11,978 nucleotides of DNA from Candidatus Zixiibacteriota bacterium (lineage in GTDB: Bacteria; Zixibacteria; MSB-5A5; SM1-73): the NCBI GenBank assembly GCA_023129805.1, contig JAGMBK010000048.1, forward strand, positions 1-11,978, in the 5' to 3' direction. The notes beneath the pieces were generated by a model. The model was not told the origin of the DNA. It did not search any database and saw only the letters and a program-made list of their open reading frames with translations. Both the position numbers and the translations under genes were made by a program. Shown here piece after piece: positions 6,305-11,978 of the stretch (position 1 is the first letter of the stretch; each line of letters starts with the position of its first letter).

Positions 6305-8698
6305 ATGCATTTAAGAAATCTTCGATTAGAAAACTACAGAAGATTTAAAGAGGCGGAGCTTGAGTTTCCGGATGGGATAGTGGGGATCATTGGGAACAAT
6401 GGTGCAGGCAAATCCACTTTGATGGAAGCTATCGCCTGGGCTCTGTTTGGCACGGATGCTTCCCGCACCAGCAAGGATCAGATCAAATCCATCTTCGCCA
6501 GAAAGGCGGACGTGTGTCGGGTGATCCTGGATTTTGAGATGAATGGGGACAACTTTCAGGTGGTGCGGGAGCTAAAAGGAGCATCCCTTTCAGTGGATGC
6601 TTCGGTCATCATTAACAAAAAGGTGTCAGCCAGGGGAAACAATTCAGTTAACGAACTTATCCAGAAAACTTTGGACATGGACTACAAAGCATTTATGACC
6701 TCCTTTTACGCCAAGCAAAGAGAGCTGAACGCCCTCTCCGATTTTCAGCCATATAAGAGAAAGGAACTTTTAGCCCGCATGTTGGGAATCGAAACCGTGG
6801 ACGTGGCTTTGAAAAATTTAAGGTCAGACAAAAGGGAGTTGGAGTTGAAGCTCGATTTCAACCGATCCCATCTGAAAGACAAGGACGAGCTTCGGGCAAA
6901 GAAAAAAGAGAGGTCAGAAAATCTTTCCCTTTTAAAAGATAAATCTAAAGTTACCAAAGAAAAATTTGACTCTGAGACCTCTGGTTTGAAGGAGACAGAA
7001 AAGTTCTGGGAAAATTTGAAGTCAAAATATGAAGAACATATTCGTCTTAGTCAACAAAGGAGCATAACCCAAACAGAGAAACAGAGCCAAAAGACTCAAC
7101 TGAAATCACAGGAAGAAGAAAAGGCGAACCTATTAGCGCTTGATTCTGAGAGGAAAAAGCTGGAGAAATTACTTGCCCCTTATGAGGAGATCAAAAAGAA
7201 GGTGTCTGTTTTAGACGAACAAAGGGTAAAAGCGGAGCACCAAAAAATCACACAAAATCAGAAGAGAGACATGCAAGCATCGCTAACTTCGGATCAAAAG
7301 AGACTGACGTTTATAAATAAAGAGCTTGAGCCTAAGAGTGAGATTGAGAAAAATCTGGAACAGGTCAAAGAAAAACAGGATTTGGTTGAGAAAGAACTGG
7401 GGGAGGAGAGAAGCCTTTACATGAAGATGGAAGCATCTTTCAAGTCAGCCAAGGATGAAAAAAACAAATTGGAATCGCAGTTGGAGCATATAGAGGAGCT
7501 TGGTCCGAATTCGGTATGCGATCGTTGCCTGAGACCCATGGGATCCGATTACCATAAGATTCGACAGCATCTTTTGAATGAACAAAATCAATTGGGAAAA
7601 AGATTACATGCCATAGAAAAAGAGAGGGAGAGGATAAAGAAAGAGGGGCAAGATTTGAAAAAGACAAAGCTTGAGCTGGAATCGCAAAAGGAAGGGCTGC
7701 AAAAATCTTTAGAGAAGTTTTCCAGATTGGAAGGGGAGAGGCAGAATTTAGTAAGTGGCTTAGAAGAGAAAGAGAAAAATCTTTCTTCATTACAACAGGT
7801 TTTGAGAGACTTGGGTGAAGTGGAATATGATCCTTCCCATCATGAAGAACTCAAAAAGGAATTTGAGCATTTAGAAAAACTAAAGCAGAAATCAACAGAG
7901 CTTGCTTCCCAGTTGAAAAGATTGTTACAGGTGGAGAAGAGGACAAAAGAACTGGAAAAGAAATTACAGGAGTTGAAGCAAGAGGAGGAGAAAATAGACG
8001 AGGCTATTTCGCTCCTGCAATTTTCGGAAGAAGAATACAAAGACGTGGAGAAAAACTTAGAGGAGAAAAGAAGAGAAGTGCACGCAACTGAGTTGGTTTT
8101 AAAGGATATTAACCACCAGATGGAAATGATAGGAAAAGAGATCGAGCAGATTGAAGAGGAGATCAAAAATACCATCCAGTTGGAGCAGAATATAAAAGGA
8201 TGGGAGGAAGAACAGCGGTATCTGGAGAAGCTGGACCTGTTATTCTCAGATTTCAGGGTATCCTTAATCGGACGTATCAGACCCACGCTTTCTCGCTATG
8301 CGAAAACCCTGTTCCTGGAGTTGTGTGAGAATAGATACGAGGATTTGGAACTGGATGAGGATTACGAAATCTATATCTATGATCAGGGGGAAAGGTTGCC
8401 CATAAGCCGCTTCTCCGGCGGAGAAACTGATCTGGCTAATTTGTGTCTGCGAATTGCCATCTCCCTTCTGATCTCCGAATCCAGCCAGGTGGGTTTCTCC
8501 TTTATTATCTTAGATGAGATCTTCGGGAGCCAGGACACGCTCCGAAAGGAGAATATCTTAAACGCATTAGCCCGGTTAAAAAATAGATTCAGACAGATAT
8601 TCTTGATCACCCACATAGATGATATTAAAGATTCGGTGGAGAATTTGGTTTACGTCACGGAAAATGAGGATGGCACCAGTGATTTGTTGCTGCAATGA
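6305..8698 (+). CDS. rad50: Rad50/SbcC-type zinc-hook SMC ATPase
   Basis: Rad50 bridges DNA ends and gates the Mre11 nuclease by ATP binding. Seen in order: LENYRRF and Walker A IIGNNGAGKST (30-38, Lys36); a long heptad-rich, Lys/Glu-rich coiled coil (about 170-640); the zinc hook CDRC (C405, C408) at its middle; then the ABC signature RFSGGETDLANL (702-713), Walker B FSFIILDEIFG (D737, E738), D-loop SQD and the H-switch ITHIDD (H770). At 797 aa it is nearer archaeal Rad50 than the roughly 1050-aa E. coli SbcC, so the coil arms are short. The start MHLRNLRLENYRRF is the usual one. No clear Shine-Dalgarno is visible because repeat sequence precedes it. It closes the four-gene cluster. The C-terminus is intact. 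Confidence 0.95.
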   Translation: MHLRNLRLENYRRFKEAELEFPDGIVGIIGNNGAGKSTLMEAIAWALFGTDASRTSKDQIKSIFARKADVCRVILDFEMNGDNFQVVRELKGASLSVDASVIINKKVSARGNNSVNELIQKTLDMDYKAFMTSFYAKQRELNALSDFQPYKRKELLARMLGIETVDVALKNLRSDKRELELKLDFNRSHLKDKDELRAKKKERSENLSLLKDKSKVTKEKFDSETSGLKETEKFWENLKSKYEEHIRLSQQRSITQTEKQSQKTQLKSQEEEKANLLALDSERKKLEKLLAPYEEIKKKVSVLDEQRVKAEHQKITQNQKRDMQASLTSDQKRLTFINKELEPKSEIEKNLEQVKEKQDLVEKELGEERSLYMKMEASFKSAKDEKNKLESQLEHIEELGPNSVCDRCLRPMGSDYHKIRQHLLNEQNQLGKRLHAIEKERERIKKEGQDLKKTKLELESQKEGLQKSLEKFSRLEGERQNLVSGLEEKEKNLSSLQQVLRDLGEVEYDPSHHEELKKEFEHLEKLKQKSTELASQLKRLLQVEKRTKELEKKLQELKQEEEKIDEAISLLQFSEEEYKDVEKNLEEKRREVHATELVLKDINHQMEMIGKEIEQIEEEIKNTIQLEQNIKGWEEEQRYLEKLDLLFSDFRVSLIGRIRPTLSRYAKTLFLELCENRYEDLELDEDYEIYIYDQGERLPISRFSGGETDLANLCLRIAISLLISESSQVGFSFIILDEIFGSQDTLRKENILNALARLKNRFRQIFLITHIDDIKDSVENLVYVTENEDGTSDLLLQ

Positions 8699-8701
8699 AA
8701 G

Positions 8702-8810
8702 CAGATTTCAGTAGGCAGATTTCAGTAGACAGACTCCGGTAAGCAGATACCAGTAAGCAGACCTCAGATGTCTGAAGTCTGACGACTGGGGTCTGGATAC
8801 TGGCGCCTGG
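8702..8810. repeat. Seven-base tandem repeat array after rad50 that flips orientation
   Basis: From 8702, ten successive seven-base units begin CAG (once CGG), for example CAGATTT, CAGTAGG, CAGATAC. From 8772 five more units plus a partial one begin CTG (CTGAAGT, CTGGATA). The period is kept through the switch. At the turning point CAGACCTCAGA (8758-8768) pairs with TCTGAAGTCTG (8771-8781), one mismatch and a two-base loop. There is no T-run, so it is not a classic terminator, though a hairpin at the 3' end of the operon mRNA could protect it. Confidence 0.75.
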
Positions 8811-8850
8811 AATAAGTGTAATTCAAAATCCATAAGACAAAAGGTTTGAC

Positions 8851-9477
8851 ATGAAGAACAGTTTTTTTAAGTCGAGATGGATATTCTATATAGTTTTTGT
8901 ATTAACGGTTGTATTGTTAATTTTTATCTTTTATCCTCGTCCGGAAGAATGGAAAGTAAAAGATGTCATCGATGGTGATACCATAGAGTTGGAGAGCGGT
9001 GATACGATAAGATACATTGGTATAGATACGCCCGAAACAAAAGATACTCTTTTCTGGGAAGCGACAAAAACAAACCAAGAATTGCTAAGAATGGGAAAGC
9101 TCACTTTAGAATATGATATACAGGAGCAAGATAAGTGGGGAAGGATTTTAGCATATGTATGGGTGGACAGTGTTTTAATCAATGCGGAATTGATTAAAAG
9201 GGGTTTTGCCTGGGTATATACCCATTCTCCCAATTTAAAATATAGAAATCTTTTTTGCTCTCTACAAAGACAAGCCAGAGAGGCAAAAATCGGGGTATGG
9301 TCAATTCCGGTTTCTGAAAAAGAAGAATATTATATAGGAAATAAAAACTCCTTTCGATTTCACCGGCCTAATTGCAAATACGCTTTACAAATGGCAGAGA
9401 GAAATAAAATCGAGTTCAAGACCAGGGGGGAGGCTTTGGATTCTTGTTACAGTCCTTGTCGATATTGTGAGCCGTAA
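8851..9477 (+). CDS. Membrane-anchored thermonuclease (SNase) with C-terminal Cys-rich Ada-like domain
   Basis: Residues 11-28 form one membrane helix (IFYIVFVLTVVLLIFIFY), placing the enzyme on the outer face as an anchor or uncleaved signal. The staphylococcal-nuclease domain (about 34-152) keeps DGDTIEL, IRYIGIDTPET with Arg54 and Glu62, and DKWGR with Arg98, matching the catalytic Arg, Glu and Arg; Asp41 and Asp59 fit calcium binding. The C-terminal 45 residues, NSFRFHRPNC then SCYSPCRYCEP, carry His171, Cys175, Cys199, Cys203 and Cys206, a small metal-binding unit seen on other secreted nucleases and resembling the Ada N-terminal zinc site. The likely role is degradation of extracellular DNA or RNA. 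AAAGG (8840-8844) lies six bases before the ATG. The 152-base gap to rad50 is mostly repeat, so membership in the repair operon is uncertain. The gene is richer in A and T than its upstream neighbours. Confidence 0.92.
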   Translation: MKNSFFKSRWIFYIVFVLTVVLLIFIFYPRPEEWKVKDVIDGDTIELESGDTIRYIGIDTPETKDTLFWEATKTNQELLRMGKLTLEYDIQEQDKWGRILAYVWVDSVLINAELIKRGFAWVYTHSPNLKYRNLFCSLQRQAREAKIGVWSIPVSEKEEYYIGNKNSFRFHRPNCKYALQMAERNKIEFKTRGEALDSCYSPCRYCEP

Positions 9478-9493
9478 AGTGTTCTCTTGATGC

Positions 9494-9666
9494 ATTGGCA
9501 TTAGGAGGGGCTGTTTCTCAAATCACTTTTTATTTTGTCATTCTGAGCCCGAAGGGCGAAGAATCTAAAACCCAGTTGAAAATCCCACCAGAGACGGGGT
9601 CAGCATGACAACTATGTTTCTGATACTTCGGGAATTATTTGAGAAATAGTCTCGTGAAATGCCGAT
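9494..9666. mobile_element. MITE-like element with 30-bp imperfect terminal inverted repeats
   Basis: The left end (9494-9523) and the right end (9637-9666) match as inverted repeats at 22 of 30 positions: AT-GGCATT at the tips and CT-TTTCTCAAAT at the inner side (one mismatch in 13). It is about 173 bp long with no reading frame. It contains a second inverted-repeat unit (9535-9611). No convincing target duplication is visible (only GATG close to both ends). Confidence 0.5.
9535..9611. repeat. GTCATTCTGA-type dispersed repeat nested in the MITE-like element
   Basis: TTGTCATTCTGA (9535-9546) pairs with TCAGCATGACAA (9600-9611), one mismatch. Inside is GAGCCCGAAGGGCGAAGAATCT, a variant of the GCGAAGCGAAGAATC core seen at 9776-9856. 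The two copies share ends and core but differ in the middle. Confidence 0.65.
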
Positions 9667-9775
9667 GTTATTAAGCTTCTGCAATTTCTATTTCTGAAGT
9701 ATCAAAGATTTTGTCTGATTACCTTTCCCCCTCTACATAAAAAGACTGTGTCGCAACCCTTAAAAACACACAGTT

Positions 9776-9856
9776 GTCATTCTGAGCGAAGCGAAGAATC
9801 TAACAGTTTCAATAAGTTAGAAAATCGAGATTCTTCGGCTAACGCCTCAGAATGAC
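9776..9856. repeat. GTCATTCTGAG-type dispersed hairpin repeat
   Basis: Perfect arms GTCATTCTGAG (9776-9786) with CTCAGAATGAC (9846-9856) and a second perfect pair CGAAGAATCT (9792-9801) with AGATTCTTCG (9828-9837) form one long hairpin. Repeats of this type are scattered in many environmental bacteria (recalled, not searched). A 7-bp hairpin, ACTGTGT (9745-9751) with ACACAGT (9768-9774), precedes it directly. The rest of 9478-10067 holds no gene that I can support. Confidence 0.75.
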
Positions 9857-9990
9857 ATTATGATACAGCCAGAAAATGGAGAGGGGGATAGGGGGAGAGG
9901 TTCTCTAAGGGGTATTAAAGTTCCTCTGCCGCCCCTACAACTCTTGCCCATTTTTCATACAATTTCTTTTTTCAATCAAAAGAGATCGCA

Positions 9991-10015
9991 ACTTGTGTCG
10001 ATTACTCCCACAAGT
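9991..10015. promoter_or_regulatory. Inverted repeat upstream of the response regulator (possible operator)
   Basis: ACTTGTG (9991-9997) and CACAAGT (10009-10015) are perfect 7-base arms, 11 bases apart and about 50 bases before the ATG at 10068. The centre-to-centre spacing of 18 bases suits a dimeric DNA-binding protein, perhaps autoregulation by the Fis-type domain of the gene it precedes. No clear -35/-10 or -24/-12 promoter was found here. Confidence 0.35.
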
Positions 10016-10055
10016 AACATGATTCTTTTTTTCTTGAAGGAATCTTTTTGACAAC

Positions 10056-10062
10056 AAGGAGG
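10056..10062 (+). promoter_or_regulatory. Strong Shine-Dalgarno site of the response regulator
   Basis: AAGGAGG, five bases before ATG 10068, is the strongest ribosome binding site in the window and fixes this start. Confidence 0.85.
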
Positions 10063-10067
10063 GGGCT

Positions 10068-11429
10068 ATGCCTTCGATTTTAGTGATTGAAGATAAAGAT
10101 AGCATGAGAGAGATGCTTTCCAAAACTCTGGAGGCGGAAGGATATGAGGTGGAGACTGTCAGAGACGGAGAAGGTGGGGTGGAGAGGGCCAAAGATAAGA
10201 AGTATGATGTGGTGCTGGCTGATTTAAAACTACCCAAGATGGATGGAATTGAAGTATTGTCCTCATTGAAGGAGATGGATCACGACGTGGCCGTCATCCT
10301 GATGACCGCCTATGGCACCATCGAGAAGGCAGTAGAAGCCATGAGAGAGGGGGCTTTCGACTTTCTTACCAAACCTTTCGATACCGATCATCTAAGCGTT
10401 CTGATCAAAAGAGCTTTGGAGAACCGCAGGTTGGTGGCGGAAAACGTCCTTTTAAGAGAGGAGTTGGGGCATAATTTAGGATATGCGGAGATCATTGGAA
10501 AATGTGAAAAGATGCAAGAAGTCTCCCGACTCATTCAAAAGGTGGCTCCTTCTGATACCACGGTGCTGGTTTTAGGTGAATCCGGCACGGGAAAGGAGCT
10601 TTTCGCTCGCGCCATACATAGCCTCAGCGCCAGAAGAAAGGGTCCTTATGTGGCTATCAATTGCGCCGCCATACCAAGAGAGCTTTTGGAGAATGAACTT
10701 TTCGGGTCGGAGAGAGGAGCATATACCGGATCAGTGGCTCGGAAGATGGGAAAATTTGAGATCGCACAGGAAGGAACCATTTTCTTAGATGAGGTGGGAG
10801 ATTTAGATATTGCCCTTCAGGCAAAGCTTCTTCGGGTCCTTCAGGACAAAACCTTTGAACGATTGGGAGGAACAAAAACTCTAACCGTAGATGTGAGAGT
10901 GATCGCTGCCTCCAATGCGGACTTAAAAAAAGCAACCGAGAAAAAACAATTCCGGGAAGATCTGTTTTATAGATTGTCCGTCTTCCCTGTAACCATTCCG
11001 CCTTTAAGAGAAAGAAGGGAAGACATACCGGAGTTAGCCGACTATTTTGTAAAAAAATATTGTGCTGAGATGAAAAAGGCAAATAAGCGTATCTCCAAGG
11101 AAGCGATGGCTCTTTTGGGTAAATACCACTGGCCTGGAAATGTCAGGGAGCTGGAAAATACCATAGAGAGAGCTATAATTCTGTGCGAGGGGAAAAAGAT
11201 TCTGCCCCAGCATCTGGCAATAAGAATTCCCACGCCCAATGAGATAAGATTGCGAGAAGGAGCAGGATTAAAAGAGGTGGGGCAGTATGCTCAGGCTGAG
11301 GCGGAAAGTGCTTTGATAATGCGAGTGCTCAGTCAGGTTCGAGGGAATAAAAGAAAAGCCGCCTGCGCGCTGAAGATTGATTATACCACCTTATTCGAGA
11401 AGATAAAGAAATACCGCATCGATACGTGA
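10068..11429 (+). CDS. NtrC-family sigma-54-dependent response regulator
   Basis: This is a three-domain transcription activator, cytoplasmic, that would drive RNA polymerase with sigma-54 when phosphorylated. The receiver domain (1-120) has E8/D9, phospho-acceptor Asp52 (VLADLKLPKMDG), Thr80 and Lys102. The AAA+ domain (about 140-370) has Walker A GESGTGKE (170-177), the sigma-54 contact loop GAYTGS (217-222, usually GAFTGA), Walker B GTIFLDEVGD (236-245), the arginine region FREDLFYRLSVFP, and HWPGNVRELEN (354-364). The C-terminal Fis-type helix-turn-helix (about 412-450) is GNKRKAACALKIDYTTLFEKIKKY. The length of 453 aa is normal. No histidine kinase is in the window, so the signal and targets are unknown. 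The loop variant with Tyr and a final Ser is conservative and does not by itself suggest loss of function. A terminator follows at 11511. Confidence 0.95.
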   Translation: MPSILVIEDKDSMREMLSKTLEAEGYEVETVRDGEGGVERAKDKKYDVVLADLKLPKMDGIEVLSSLKEMDHDVAVILMTAYGTIEKAVEAMREGAFDFLTKPFDTDHLSVLIKRALENRRLVAENVLLREELGHNLGYAEIIGKCEKMQEVSRLIQKVAPSDTTVLVLGESGTGKELFARAIHSLSARRKGPYVAINCAAIPRELLENELFGSERGAYTGSVARKMGKFEIAQEGTIFLDEVGDLDIALQAKLLRVLQDKTFERLGGTKTLTVDVRVIAASNADLKKATEKKQFREDLFYRLSVFPVTIPPLRERREDIPELADYFVKKYCAEMKKANKRISKEAMALLGKYHWPGNVRELENTIERAIILCEGKKILPQHLAIRIPTPNEIRLREGAGLKEVGQYAQAEAESALIMRVLSQVRGNKRKAACALKIDYTTLFEKIKKYRIDT

Positions 11430-11510
11430 GGTTTTTTGTTACATCCACCGGAGGTATACGTTTGCTCTTTTGTCAGAGGAGTTGTACACAATTAGCTCAA
11501 GCTTCAATAA

Positions 11511-11537
11511 AAAAGCCGCTCCACAAAGGGCGGTTTT
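11511..11537. terminator. Probable bidirectional intrinsic terminator
   Basis: The stem pairs GCCGCTC (11515-11521) with GGGCGGT (11528-11534), two G-T pairs, loop CACAAA. It is flanked by As on the left and TTTTCTT on the right. On the plus strand it would end the response regulator transcript. On the minus strand the A-run becomes a T-run just after the dockerin stop at 11563. Confidence 0.65.
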
Positions 11538-11562
11538 CTTGTCTTTGGATCAAGCTAACTTT

Positions 11563-11790
11563 CTATCTGTAATTCGCACAGGGCTTTGGTCCGTAATAAT
11601 ACAGAAAGCTATACAGGTAACTGAGGTCGCGCTTGTCTATTTCACCATCACAGTTGACATCGCCGATTCGGAAAGGTTCAGGCGGAAAACCCTTTCGGAA
11701 CAGGAAATCGAGAAGATAATCTATATCTCCGAAATCGATTATGTCAAGATAATTGTGTAAATTTGTTTTTGGGCATATCCTGTTGTTGGT
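11563..11790 (-). pseudogene. C-terminal dockerin type I domain, remnant without a start
   Basis: The minus-strand frame ending at the TAG (11565-11563) reads DFGDIDYLLDFLFRKGFPP then GDVNCDGEIDKRDLSYLYSF and ends KPCANYR. GDVNCDGEIDKRDL is a clear EF-hand-like calcium loop of a dockerin second repeat, and DFGDIDYLLDFLF is the end of the first. The frame is open only back to a TAA at 11793-11791, and the calcium loop of repeat one is missing, replaced by sequence that belongs to a transposase in another frame. In related organisms such domains end large secreted proteins. Here only the tail survives. The plus-strand open frame over the same bases is its shadow. Confidence 0.75.
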
Positions 11791-11978
11791 TTAAGACATA
11801 AGCTATTAATCCATATATGATTCTTTCTACGCTTTTGGAGTTGTTAAAAGATCTCATGGGGATTATCCGCCTCCGCAGCTCCTCCAGATATCGTTCTATG
11901 AGGTTGTTGGTTTTTAGGGTAGTGCGAGTGGTTCACCATGAATGGTTCACCATGAATGGGATCAGGATACTCCAGGTA
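11744..11978 (-). pseudogene. IS256/Mutator-like transposase C-terminus, frameshifted and truncated
   Basis: The minus-strand frame from 11932 to the TGA at 11746-11744 reads RTTLKTNNLIERYLEELRRR, then IIPMRSFNNSKSVERIIYGL. The TTN-x-IER and RRR-x-x-PM pattern is the C-terminal signature of IS256-like transposases. A stop (11935-11933) interrupts it, and the upstream part YLEYPDP lies in a different frame that runs off the window. The break coincides with a 28-base tandem block (11930-11957). Removing it joins YLEYPDP directly to TRTTLKTNN in frame. The 3' end has lost its inverted repeat and runs straight into dockerin sequence. Confidence 0.75.
11930..11957 (-). repeat. 28-base block of seven-base repeats inserted in the transposase
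   Basis: Two exact 14-base copies (11930-11943, 11944-11957). On the minus strand each is TTCATGG plus TGAACCA, so the block is four seven-base units. TGAACCA is also a unit of the array before rad50 (6275-6281). The length of 28 bases causes the frameshift seen in the transposase. Confidence 0.75.

Noticed and set aside
7840..8286. Minus-strand open frame of 148 codons rich in Ser and Phe
   Set aside because: It is the mirror of the Lys/Glu-rich coiled coil of rad50, a usual artefact.
8758..8800. Intrinsic terminator after rad50
   Set aside because: There is a good hairpin but no T-run on either strand. It is better explained as the turning point of the tandem array.
9860..10051. Plus-strand open frame of 63 codons
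   Set aside because: Low-complexity purine-rich start, overlaps a repeat and the region before the response regulator, and has no ribosome site or recognisable motif.
11470..11760. Plus-strand open frame of 96 codons
   Set aside because: It starts with TTG without a ribosome site, and the opposite strand over the same bases encodes a recognisable dockerin repeat. It is the shadow.

Overview
The window looks bacterial. It has a sigma-54-type response regulator, a lipobox protein, sigma-70-like promoters, Shine-Dalgarno sites (strongest at 10056-10062), a dockerin remnant and an IS256-like transposase remnant. The dockerin style and the density of dispersed structured repeats recall FCB-group candidate phyla (Zixibacteria/KSB1-like). 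That placement is inference from memory and is weak. No rRNA, tRNA or CRISPR array was seen.

Layout. 1-504 has no protein gene. It carries dispersed repeats, a good promoter and a structured transcript ending in a T-run (candidate small RNA), then a second promoter for a small putative lipoprotein (505-939). 1134-1847 is a SAM-dependent methyltransferase that seems to have lost its last strand to a stop codon. 2015-8698 is the core: nurA, herA, mre11 and rad50 in that order on one strand, the set known from archaea for resecting DNA double-strand breaks. 8851-9477 is a membrane-anchored thermonuclease with a Cys-rich C-terminal domain. 9478-10067 holds a MITE-like element and two hairpin repeats. 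10068-11429 is an NtrC-family response regulator without a neighbouring kinase. 11511-11537 is a likely bidirectional terminator. The right end, read on the minus strand, is a broken transposase fused to the tail of a dockerin gene.

How the genes fit together. From known family roles, HerA (hexameric translocase) and NurA (5'-3' nuclease) act with Mre11 (Mn-dependent nuclease) and Rad50 (zinc-hook ATPase) to produce 3' single-stranded ends for recombination. Every gap in this cluster is filled by a structured or tandem repeat: a clover-like element between nurA and herA, two more plus a perfect 30-bp palindrome between herA and mre11, and seven-base tandem repeats between mre11 and rad50 and after rad50.

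The most unusual signal is the seven-base (heptad) repeats. They occur between genes, inside mre11 (where they encode protein), at the mre11 stop codon, and as a 28-bp block that breaks the transposase frame. Removing that block exactly restores the frame. Four other repeat types lie in the same 12 kb, so this genome appears heavily populated by small repeats.
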